This document shows positions 6,888 through 12,970 of a stretch of DNA of 13,007 nucleotides, piece after piece. A program made the translations under genes and the position numbers. Each line of letters starts with the position of its first letter. Within the stretch, counting starts at the first letter, position 1. The notes beneath the pieces were generated by a model, which was not told the DNA's origin, did not search any database, and saw nothing but the letters and a program-made list of their open reading frames with translations. The DNA is from Spirochaetota bacterium (GTDB taxonomy: Bacteria; Spirochaetota; Spirochaetia; Treponematales; Treponemataceae). Location of the stretch: the NCBI GenBank assembly GCA_023393015.1, contig JAEWMY010000011.1, forward strand, positions 1-13,007. Direction: 5' to 3'.

Positions 6888-7542
6888 AGCGAAGCGAATT
6901 CCCCCGCGTTTCCGCGAGTTCCTTCTCGATCACGAACACGACGGATTTCCCGGACTGGTCGGTCAAGATCCGGCGTATCTGATAGTCCTTTACGCCGCTT
7001 CTCTTGAATCCGGGCAGACCGACGGTATGCCGGCGCTCGGCGCCGTTCGCGTCCTTTATGACTACCAGGAGATAAAACGAGGATCGAACCGCCGGCCCCG
7101 TGCCCTCGGAGAGGGACTTCAGGGTTACCGAGAATTCCCTTCCGAGTTCGAAATCGCGGAATGACAGTTCCTTGACGGAAGGCGCGTCCTCGGCCTGCAC
7201 GAAGAGAGGCCGTCCCACGGACGAGCTGTCGACGCGAAGGGTAGAGAGGAACGACGACGCCTTGTTCTGCAGCGAGGCGAAGGTACCGCGACCGTCCTTT
7301 CCGGCGGTTCCGGACGACGGCGGAACCGAGAATTTGCCGCCTTTCACGAAGTCGTTTTTGGCGACGTCGACGAAATAGATATCCGCGTACGCGCGATAGT
7401 CGCCGTCGGTTAATCCGTACTGGCCGAACGCGAAGGTCCCGCCGTCCGCGGAAAACCCGAGGTTCACGAACGTGGCGACGTCCCCGGCGTACAACGCGAG
7501 GGCCACGAAGGCCATGAATATACTTGTCGCAATCTTTCGCAT
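6862..7542 (-). CDS. Predicted secreted protein, DUF2259 family, 226 aa
   Basis: ATG 7542 is selected by GGGAG six bases upstream (7549-7553) and by the signal peptide it opens: MRK, then a hydrophobic stretch, ending ALYA|GD near residue 19. The mature N-terminus, ATFVNLGFSADGGTFAFGQYG followed by YRAYADIYFVDVAKNDFVKGG, is the recognisable DUF2259 pattern, found in spirochaetes and some proteobacteria. It recalls a beta-propeller-like blade with an FSxDG..FAFGxYG turn. The C-terminal half contains SSFYLLVVIKDANG and IEKELAETRGNSLRFMVETLRL. Location is periplasm or exterior; the molecular role of DUF2259 is unknown. It overlaps the convergent 144-aa gene by 26 bp and is divergent from the membrane-protein gene at 7637 across 94 bp. 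Confidence 0.85.
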   Translation of the reverse strand: MRKIATSIFMAFVALALYAGDVATFVNLGFSADGGTFAFGQYGLTDGDYRAYADIYFVDVAKNDFVKGGKFSVPPSSGTAGKDGRGTFASLQNKASSFLSTLRVDSSSVGRPLFVQAEDAPSVKELSFRDFELGREFSVTLKSLSEGTGPAVRSSFYLLVVIKDANGAERRHTVGLPGFKRSGVKDYQIRRILTDQSGKSVVFVIEKELAETRGNSLRFMVETLRL

Positions 7543-7621
7543 TCCCGTCTCCCTCATGCTTACTACCACAAGTATCGACAGCAAGCCCGGCCTACTTGAG
7601 ATTCCCTTAACGCCATTTTGA

Positions 7622-7630
7622 TGGTATCAT
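7622..7630 (+). promoter_or_regulatory. Extended -10 promoter of the polytopic membrane protein gene
   Basis: TGGTATCAT is an extended -10 element (TG, n, TATCAT at 7625-7630). The standard distance places +1 exactly at the A of the ATG at 7637. No Shine-Dalgarno precedes that ATG (only TCGCGC). A TTGAGA at 7596-7601 is too far away to act as the -35; TTCCCT at 7602-7607 is at 17 bp but weak. Confidence 0.5.
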
Positions 7631-7636
7631 TCGCGC

Positions 7637-8464
7637 ATGACCATTGCCGCACGAAACCGCTTCATCAGGATCGGCGCACTCGTTTCCCTCTTTCTGGTCA
7701 TTGCCACGTCCGCGAGCATCGCGTATATGACGCTGAAGGGAACGCTTCCCTCGGTCCGACCCGGTCCGAGGGGCTTCGCGTTTCTCGACACGTTCTCCCT
7801 GGCGCCCTTCAGCCCCGCGGCGGTAGCGCTTTCGGCGGGCTTGTTCCCGCTCTTTTCCCTTCTTTGCCTCGTTTACGTGCTGTTCGCCTTCGAAAAAACG
7901 CAGACTATCGAGATTACTTTTTTCGCGGCGGCGGCCTGTTCCGTGTCCCTCGAGGCGCTCCGCATCCTGGTTCCGCTCGGCGAAACGCTCGCGATCGCGG
8001 TGGCGTCGCCCGTCGCCGTATCGCGCGCGATCCTCTTCTGCCGGGTATTCTCGGCCCTGTCCCTGCTCGCGAGCGTGATATTCACGACCGGACAGACGGC
8101 GCAGCAGCTCGGCGCGAGCGTGTTTCTGATCGGATTCGTGTCGTTCAGTCTCGTGTCGGCGGTCCCGTTCAACGCGACGCGTCTTTTCTCCAATTACCTC
8201 GTGCGCCCCGGCTTTTCGGTCACCATCACGGCATTCCTGTCGGCTATCGGGCTTCTCGCGGTGGCCTCGTACCTCATCCAGGGCAAGACGCGCGCCTCGT
8301 CGGACTATACGGCCGCCGGCCTCGCGCTTCTGTCCTTCCTGTCGGGATACGCGATCCTCTCGTACTGCGATTCATGGGCCTTTCTCGGGGCGGGCGGCTT
8401 CTTGTTGTTCGCGGGGGGATGGCAATACCTGAACCGGATCCACCGCTACTACCTGTGGCAATGA
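7637..8464 (+). CDS. Polytopic membrane protein, 275 aa, about eight transmembrane segments
   Basis: I do not recognise a family. Hydrophobic segments lie at roughly residues 12-32, 58-84, 91-114, 130-150, 157-177, 192-214, 222-243 and 247-265, joined by short loops. Positive charge at the N-terminus (RNRFIR) and C-terminus (NRIHRYYLWQ) suggests both ends are cytoplasmic. There is no attached signalling, ATP-binding or catalytic domain and no obvious conserved polar motif inside the membrane. It may be a small-molecule transporter or a sensor of the multi-TM type found in treponemes. The start codon has no Shine-Dalgarno but follows an extended -10 box at leaderless distance. It converges on the prenol-kinase-like gene with a 28-bp gap, where only a weak 5-bp stem is visible. 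Confidence 0.8.
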   Translation: MTIAARNRFIRIGALVSLFLVIATSASIAYMTLKGTLPSVRPGPRGFAFLDTFSLAPFSPAAVALSAGLFPLFSLLCLVYVLFAFEKTQTIEITFFAAAACSVSLEALRILVPLGETLAIAVASPVAVSRAILFCRVFSALSLLASVIFTTGQTAQQLGASVFLIGFVSFSLVSAVPFNATRLFSNYLVRPGFSVTITAFLSAIGLLAVASYLIQGKTRASSDYTAAGLALLSFLSGYAILSYCDSWAFLGAGGFLLFAGGWQYLNRIHRYYLWQ

Positions 8465-8492
8465 CCTCCGCGGACCGAAAGGCGGACGGGTC

Positions 8493-9116
8493 TCAGCCCA
8501 GCAGGTACGCGATCGACCCGATCGCGAGCGGGATGATCATGTTGTCGTAATCCTTCAGCGGAAACATCTCGATGAGCATCGCGGCGAGGGCGACCTCGAG
8601 CGATCGCAGCGGATTATGCAGTACCGCGAACGAGGATGCGTATACTGCGAGAAAACAGGCGGCGCTGCCCTCGAACGTCTTGCCGCGCGCGCCGGGAATC
8701 TTGATCCGCCCGTAGAGCTTTCCGGCGAGGCTCGCGATGCCGTCGCCGAAGGCGAGGGCGAATATCCCGACTCGCGCCGCGTCGGGCGGCAGGACGAGCA
8801 GGGCGAACAGGACGCCGAGTCCCATCGTGACCGGGCCGAGCACGAAACGGCCCTCGTCGCGCTTTCGGGACGCGTAGGCGGTAATCCTCGAAATGACGGG
8901 AATGGGCGAGCCGGCCATGCGAAGGTATTCGCATACGATGTACGCGGCGATGACGAATGACAGGGTCGTGACGGTCCAAGAGTGACTGCGGACGGCGAAT
9001 ACCGGAACGATCGACGAACAGATATGGATGGATTTCCGGAAGAATTCCTTCAGAAGGTCGTTCACCGTGGCCGTATGAGAAATCTTCCGATACCTGAAAT
9101 CCGAGAGTAAGCCCAT
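8493..9116 (-). CDS. Membrane CTP-dependent kinase/cytidylyltransferase-like protein (dolichol/phytol kinase family), 207 aa
   Basis: Start candidates are GTG 9149, ATG 9131 and ATG 9116. ATG 9116 is favoured because AAAGG (9124-9128) lies seven bases upstream and a TATACT -10 (9140-9145) gives a 17-nt leader. The protein has about six membrane segments. Characteristic motifs are FGDGIASLAGKLYG (123-136), GKTFEGSAA (145-153) and DYDNMIIPLAIG (189-200), matching the DGxAxLxG, KxxEGS and DN..IP motifs of the SEC59/dolichol kinase, phytol kinase (VTE5) and CdsA-like group. The family phosphorylates polyprenols or other lipid alcohols with CTP at the inner membrane. At 207 residues it is the length of bacterial short members, well under that of full CdsA, so phosphatidate cytidylyltransferase activity is less likely. 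Substrate unknown. Confidence 0.85.
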   Translation of the reverse strand: MGLLSDFRYRKISHTATVNDLLKEFFRKSIHICSSIVPVFAVRSHSWTVTTLSFVIAAYIVCEYLRMAGSPIPVISRITAYASRKRDEGRFVLGPVTMGLGVLFALLVLPPDAARVGIFALAFGDGIASLAGKLYGRIKIPGARGKTFEGSAACFLAVYASSFAVLHNPLRSLEVALAAMLIEMFPLKDYDNMIIPLAIGSIAYLLG

Positions 9117-9139
9117 GAACTCGCCTTTCATCGACGACG

Positions 9140-9145
9140 AGTATA
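9140..9145 (-). promoter_or_regulatory. -10 box of the prenol-kinase-like gene
   Basis: TATACT on the - strand matches consensus at 5 of 6 positions. Predicted +1 is near 9133, giving a 17-nt leader with AAAGG before ATG 9116. No convincing -35 is seen at 17 bp. Confidence 0.45.
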
Positions 9146-9175
9146 CCACAGTAACGGATGTTCCGCACCGGGTCC

Positions 9176-9413
9176 TGGCGACCCGTTTCCCGGGTCGCTA
9201 CCGTGTGAAGCGCGGAAGCCGGCTGTATCGGGTTATGCGAGAAGGAATGACGCGGCGATCTTTTTTTGGACGTTACTGGATTTGAACCAGTGACTGGCGA
9301 CCCGTTTCCCGGGTCGCTACCGTGTGAAGCGCGGAAGCCGGCTGTATCGGGTTATGCGAGAAGGAATGACGCGGCGATCTTTTTTTGGACGTTACTGGAT
9401 TTGAACCAGTGAC
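9176..9413. repeat. Perfect 119-bp tandem direct duplication, two copies
   Basis: Copies at 9176-9294 and 9295-9413 are identical over all 119 bases. Each contains, in + order, a 21-nt hairpin (GCGACCCG / CGGGTCGC), a 13-base match to the tRNA anticodon arm (CTACCGTGTGAAG), about 50 bp of other sequence, a T7 run, and the 3' end of tRNA-Val. The second copy supplies the 3' end of the intact tRNA. Perfect identity of non-coding sequence implies a recent duplication or gene conversion. Confidence 0.95.
9267..9329 (-). pseudogene. tRNA-Val 3'-half fragment with a hairpin inserted in the variable region
   Basis: On the - strand the fragment begins CTTCACACGGTAG, identical to the anticodon loop and 3' stem of the intact tRNA. 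A 21-nt hairpin (9297-9317; 8-bp stem, TTTCC loop on the + strand) follows where the intact tRNA has only AA. It then continues GTCACTGGTTC to the acceptor end and discriminator, identical to the intact tRNA. No 5' half precedes it: the upstream sequence is unrelated, so a normal cloverleaf cannot form. A second truncated version (anticodon part plus hairpin, no T arm) lies at 9177-9210. Confidence 0.75.
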
Positions 9414-9470
9414 TTCTACCGTGTGAAGGTAGCACTCTACCGCTGAGTTAAACGTCCAAAAAAAGATCGC
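9374..9470. repeat. 20-bp perfect inverted repeat bounding the tRNA gene
   Basis: GCGATCTTTTTTTGGACGTT at 9374-9393 is the exact reverse complement of 9451-9470. Seven of the 20 bp are the tRNA acceptor stem; the other 13 lie outside the mature tRNA. In the precursor RNA the leader and trailer could pair, continuing the acceptor helix through an A7/U7 run. Confidence 0.9.
9386..9457 (-). tRNA. tRNA-Val (anticodon CAC)
   Basis: A full cloverleaf of 72 nt folds without mismatches: acceptor GGACGTT/AACGTCC, D stem ACTC/GAGT with loop AGCGGTA, anticodon stem CTACC/GGTAG with loop TTCACAC, variable AAGTC, T stem ACTGG/CCAGT with loop TTCAAAT, discriminator A. Anticodon CAC reads GUG valine codons. 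CCA is not encoded; the sequence continues with A residues, so CCA must be added after processing. It is transcribed from a strong promoter at 9565-9593 with a leader of about 100 nt that includes a degenerate copy of its own 5' half. The flanks extend the acceptor pairing by 13 bp. Confidence 0.96.
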
Positions 9471-9482
9471 GTCAGTCGGTCA

Positions 9483-9495
9483 GGCGGCTTCCGCC
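9483..9495. other. Small GC hairpin in the tRNA leader
   Basis: GGCGGCTTCCGCC forms a 5-bp stem with a CTT loop. It directly follows the tRNA 5'-half fragment on the - strand, at the place where the anticodon arm should begin. Confidence 0.5.
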
Positions 9496-9496
9496 G

Positions 9497-9521
9497 CACT
9501 CTACCGCCGAGGTAAACGTCC
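9497..9521 (-). pseudogene. Degenerate tRNA-Val 5'-half fragment
   Basis: The 25 bases match the acceptor 5' strand, D arm and base 26 of the intact tRNA with two substitutions, one of which breaks a D-stem pair. The upstream T-run and GATC-like flank are also conserved in degenerate form. After the D arm the sequence turns into a small GC hairpin instead of the anticodon arm. It lies between the tRNA promoter and the intact tRNA, so it should be transcribed as part of the leader. Confidence 0.75.
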
Positions 9522-9564
9522 AAAAAAGACCGCGGGGGGGCCGCCGGACGAACCGTAGATGGCT

Positions 9565-9593
9565 ACTATAACAACAGTGGGCGAAAAGTGCAA
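9565..9593 (-). promoter_or_regulatory. Promoter of the tRNA-Val locus
   Basis: TTGCAC (9588-9593), a 17-bp spacer and TATAGT (9565-9570) form a good sigma-70-type promoter on the - strand. Predicted +1 is near 9558. A G7/C7 run lies just downstream at 9534-9540. Confidence 0.75.
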
Positions 9594-9624
9594 GACGGAC
9601 GCCGGCGACCCGGCACGGTCCGTC
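9594..9624 (-). terminator. Terminator-like hairpin after the TPR gene
   Basis: On the - strand, GACGGAC, a CGT bulge, GCCGG, loop GTCG, CCGGC and GTCCGTC form a 12-bp bulged stem starting about 30 bp after the stop. The following sequence is TTGCACTTTT, an interrupted T-rich stretch that doubles as the -35 of the tRNA promoter. Confidence 0.5.
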
Positions 9625-9660
9625 AGCGGTCGTCAGCGGTCGTCAGCGGTCGTCAGCGGT
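9621..9660. repeat. 10-bp tandem repeat x4 spanning the stop codon of the TPR gene
   Basis: CGTCAGCGGT occurs four times in a row without mismatch, followed by a partial fifth copy (CGTC). On the - strand each unit contains TGA. The one at 9653-9655 is the stop of the TPR gene, and the 10-base period places the next two in the other reading frames. Confidence 0.9.
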
Positions 9661-12600
9661 CGTCTCGTTGGCGTAAAACTCGCTCGTTTTCCATGGTCCG
9701 CGGGATATCGGTGAATATCTCGCTCGAATACGCCTCGCCTGACTTGGTGATATACCGCACGTTCATGAACGGAAGGTTCTTGTCGTGCGGAGGTTTGAGG
9801 CGAATCATGGTATCCGGGTTTCTCGTGAGGGTATCCCATGCCCGTGCCGCGTCGGAAATCAGCACGAGGGCGCGCGCGTTCTTGCGGGAATCGCCGGTTC
9901 GTTCGGACAGGCGGCTCAGGGTAACCCCGAGGTTATTCGCCGTCTTCATGTAAAGCTCGACGAACTCGCCGTGATCTATCCGGGCTTGCGGGAAGATGAT
10001 TCCCTTGCGGATCCGCTCGGCCTCGAGCGTCTCCATGAGCCGCTCGTAATGGCCCTGCGCGGCGAAGACGTCGCCCCGGCGGAAGAGGGCGTTCGCGTAC
10101 CCGAACGCGAGATTCCGGTCGGCGGGACTACGCGCGTACGCGATACCGAAGGCGTCCATGGCCCCGAGATAGTCCTGCCCCTGATAGCGGATATAACCGA
10201 TCCGGTAGCGGATCGACGGGGTGTCGTTGAGTTCGGCGACGGCCCGCTCGTAGAGCGCGAGCGCCTCGTCGAGGCGGTTCGAGACGAAGTACGCGATGTC
10301 GGCGTAGTCAGCGTAGAGGACGCCCACGCGGGGGGCCTGCCGCACGGCGCGGTTCGCCCGTTGCTCCTCGTAGAGACTGATTCCCTCGGCGTAGAGAGTC
10401 CCCGCCTTGAGATACTCCATGTCCTCGGCGCGGATCTCGCCGAGAAGACGGTAGGCGTCGATCCTGGTAAGCATCCGCCGGGGATTCATGGGCTCGGCGG
10501 TCTCGAAGAGTCGCAGGGACTCGCTGAGCGCGGTCGAGGCGAGATCGTTTTTATAGTTGAACACGAAGAACCGGCCCATGTTGTAATGAGCCTCGGGGAC
10601 GGTTCCCGCGACCTTGATCGCGCGCTCGAGCAGGGCTCGGACGTCCTCGATGGCGGCGCGCAGGGCCTCGCTTTCGCCGGGTTTCGGAAGATACCGTTTC
10701 TCGAGGAGGTATCCGCCGAGCTCCACGAGATCGGCGGGCTCGAGCCCGGAGCCGCGCCTCGTCAGCCGTTCCTTCAGGGGCAGGACCTCGGCGAGGTTGT
10801 CTATCCGGATGAAATACCGCATCATCCGGGAGAGGTAGAGATCCTTGTCGCCGTATAACTCGATGAGAACCGCGTACGTCGCGCGGGCGCTCTCGTACTT
10901 CGACGGGTCTTCGTCGGCCCATTCGAGGAAGTTGTCGCCGAGAAGCAGGAGCCCGTCGCGGTTGTTGACGTGATGGTCGAGCACGCGACGCCGAAGCACG
11001 GTTTCGGCCTTCTCGAAATTCCTCAGCTCGAGGCTCAGCATCTCGGCGTACTCAAGCCCGCCCGCGAGATCGTTGTCATACCGCGCGAGCAGGCGCTCGT
11101 ACATCGTCTCGGCGAGCAGGTATTGCTTCTTTCCGCGATACGCGCGGGCGTACCGGAAATACCACTTCTTTTTTTCCCACACCTTTACGGCCTGGTCGAA
11201 CAGGGCCGTCGACTGCGTATACCGCGCGTCCTCGATGGCGGCATAGCCGCGCTTGTACAGGCCCTCGGCCGCGAGCGGCCGGTAGATAAACTGCCATGAC
11301 AGGTAGACGGTGCAAGCCGTAAGCACGGTGATGACGAAGCTCATGACGGCGATCGGGAGGATGCGGTTGACGAACACGTACCTGAGCGAGGACTTCTCGA
11401 GCTCGTATTCGGCGACCGTCTTCTTCTCGAAATCCTTCGGGACCGGAATGGAGCGGTCGAGGATGCCCTCGAGGGTCCTGGCGATTTTACGGACTGACAC
11501 CCCGGTAAGAACGGAATGCACGAGCTCCATCTTCTTGAGCTCGGTTCCCTCCTCGCCCGAGACGTACTCCTCGACGGCGATCCGGACGTTCAGCGGGAAT
11601 TTCGCGAGAATGTCGAAGAGCTTGCGGAAATCCTCCTCGGATATCTTGAGGGGGACCTCCTTCTTTCCGGACTTGCGCGGTCCTTCCGACTCGAAGGAGA
11701 ATTCCGGTACGGAGACGCGGGCTTGCGCCGAGGTAAAATCGGAGAATCCGGGGATGTGGAAGTCATCCTCGGCGCCCGCGCCAGACCCCGCCTTGAGGAA
11801 GTCCTCGTCGAGACTGAAACCGTCAAAGCCGTCGACGGCCGCCGCGTCCGCGCCTTCCGCGGCCGGGATCGACAGGTCGTCGGGAACGGAAAAGTCGGAA
11901 AAGGCGTCGCCGAAGGGATTCGGGGCGACAGGGCCGTCAACCGCGGGTCCCTGCGTCGGCGCTTCCGCGTCGAAGTCGCCCAGGCTATCCAATCCCGTTC
12001 CCGTGGTGGGTCCCGCGTACTCGTCGCTGATGGGGGTAATATCGATTTCGAACGGAGCGGTTTCACCCGCCTCTTCGGCGGCGCCCCGGCCGCCGAAGTC
12101 GGGCGCGTCGAAAGCGGGAACGTCGAAAGCGGGAGCGTCGGCGGCGGACGGCGAGGCGCCGAAGGAATCCATCTCGGGAAGGGAAAAGTCGGGGATACCG
12201 AAGCCCCTGCCGCCGGCATCGCCGGCATCGTCGACATTTCCCGAGGCGGCGGTACCCCCGGTTTCGTCAGCGGGGAAGTTGAAGCCGCTCAAGTCCGGAA
12301 CGCCGAAGGATTCACCCTCCGTAGAGGGTATGTCGTCTAGGGAGGGGAGCCCCGCGGCGAGCAGGGCGTCGAGACCGGCGATCGCGTCGTCCGCGACGGC
12401 GGACGAATCGCCCGTGGCCCCGGTCTCTGTCGTTGGCGCCGTATCGGACTCCAACTCCGCCATCTCGACGGGCTCTTCGAGGACATCCTCGACGACGTCT
12501 TCGGGAACCTCGGCGACTTCGGGAATTTCGGGGATTTCGGTACCATCGGTAAAATCGGGAACCGCGAAGTCGTCCGCCGACGCGCGATCCTCTTCGATGC

Positions 12601-12937
12601 CGGCGGAAAGGCCCGCGAGCAGGTCTTCGGGAACGGCGAAGGACGAGTCGTCGGACCCGGGAGCGGCGTCGAATTCGGGAGAACCGGACGAGTCAAGCGA
12701 GAGATTCGCGAGAAGCTGGTCAAAATCCGATTGTCCGGCGGGCGCGGCGGGCTCCGGCGTTTCGGCGCCGAGCGACGCGAGCAGGTTGTCGACGTCGAGA
12801 GGCGGGACGGACGACGGAGACTCCGACGGAAGCGGCAGCGGCACATAGGCCTCGCCCCGTTCCTCGGCGACTTCGCGTTCCCGCCCGAGATTACTGAGTT
12901 CGTTCCTGAAAAACTCAAGTTCTTTGATACCCGGCAT
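9653..12937 (-). CDS. TPR-repeat single-pass membrane protein, candidate periplasmic flagellar collar protein (FlcA-like), 1094 aa
   Basis: ATG 12937 is supported by AGGGA four bases upstream. Residues 1-430 are acidic, Ala/Pro/Gly/Asp-rich and disordered, with eight copies of an F-x-[VI]-P-x motif. Residues about 430-520 are a compact charged helical domain (KISEEDFRKLFDILAKFPL onward). A single transmembrane helix spans about 526-550 (ILPIAVMSFVITVLTACTVY). Residues about 555-1000 are helical TPR-type repeats (AEGLYKRGYAAIEDARYTQS, LDEALALYERAVAEL, DYLGAMDAFGIAYARSP), ending in a 90-residue tail. The topology, acidic cytoplasmic half and periplasmic TPR half, together with the size, resembles Borrelia BB0326 (FlcA), which organises the flagellar collar and stators. 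That identity is inferred; other TPR scaffold proteins are possible. No other flagellar gene is in the window. It is expressed from an extended -10 promoter with an 18-nt leader. Confidence 0.9.
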   Translation of the reverse strand: MPGIKELEFFRNELSNLGREREVAEERGEAYVPLPLPSESPSSVPPLDVDNLLASLGAETPEPAAPAGQSDFDQLLANLSLDSSGSPEFDAAPGSDDSSFAVPEDLLAGLSAGIEEDRASADDFAVPDFTDGTEIPEIPEVAEVPEDVVEDVLEEPVEMAELESDTAPTTETGATGDSSAVADDAIAGLDALLAAGLPSLDDIPSTEGESFGVPDLSGFNFPADETGGTAASGNVDDAGDAGGRGFGIPDFSLPEMDSFGASPSAADAPAFDVPAFDAPDFGGRGAAEEAGETAPFEIDITPISDEYAGPTTGTGLDSLGDFDAEAPTQGPAVDGPVAPNPFGDAFSDFSVPDDLSIPAAEGADAAAVDGFDGFSLDEDFLKAGSGAGAEDDFHIPGFSDFTSAQARVSVPEFSFESEGPRKSGKKEVPLKISEEDFRKLFDILAKFPLNVRIAVEEYVSGEEGTELKKMELVHSVLTGVSVRKIARTLEGILDRSIPVPKDFEKKTVAEYELEKSSLRYVFVNRILPIAVMSFVITVLTACTVYLSWQFIYRPLAAEGLYKRGYAAIEDARYTQSTALFDQAVKVWEKKKWYFRYARAYRGKKQYLLAETMYERLLARYDNDLAGGLEYAEMLSLELRNFEKAETVLRRRVLDHHVNNRDGLLLLGDNFLEWADEDPSKYESARATYAVLIELYGDKDLYLSRMMRYFIRIDNLAEVLPLKERLTRRGSGLEPADLVELGGYLLEKRYLPKPGESEALRAAIEDVRALLERAIKVAGTVPEAHYNMGRFFVFNYKNDLASTALSESLRLFETAEPMNPRRMLTRIDAYRLLGEIRAEDMEYLKAGTLYAEGISLYEEQRANRAVRQAPRVGVLYADYADIAYFVSNRLDEALALYERAVAELNDTPSIRYRIGYIRYQGQDYLGAMDAFGIAYARSPADRNLAFGYANALFRRGDVFAAQGHYERLMETLEAERIRKGIIFPQARIDHGEFVELYMKTANNLGVTLSRLSERTGDSRKNARALVLISDAARAWDTLTRNPDTMIRLKPPHDKNLPFMNVRYITKSGEAYSSEIFTDIPRTMENERVLRQRDDR

Positions 12938-12961
12938 TGCTTCCCTGATCGAATCGTATTC

Positions 12962-12970
12962 AGTATATCA
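12962..12970 (-). promoter_or_regulatory. Extended -10 promoter of the TPR gene
   Basis: TGATATACT on the - strand combines the TGn extension with TATACT (12962-12967). Predicted +1 near 12955 gives an 18-nt leader that keeps the AGGGAA Shine-Dalgarno (12941-12946). The -35 region is weak (TGGCGA at 16 bp). Confidence 0.5.

Noticed and set aside
8465..8492. Terminator between the convergent genes at 8464 and 8493
   Set aside because: Only a 5-bp stem with a 10-nt loop can be drawn and there is no T-tract.
9176..9413. Second functional tRNA gene in the duplicated unit
   Set aside because: Only the 3' half is present; no matching acceptor 5' strand or D arm precedes it, so no cloverleaf forms.
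9176..9660. CRISPR array
   Set aside because: The 119-bp and 10-bp repeats are contiguous without unique spacers, and no cas genes are present.
11310..12848. 512-codon Ser/Pro-rich open frame on +
   Set aside because: It is antisense to the acidic low-complexity half of the TPR protein; the Ser/Ala/Pro composition is simply the complement of that sequence.
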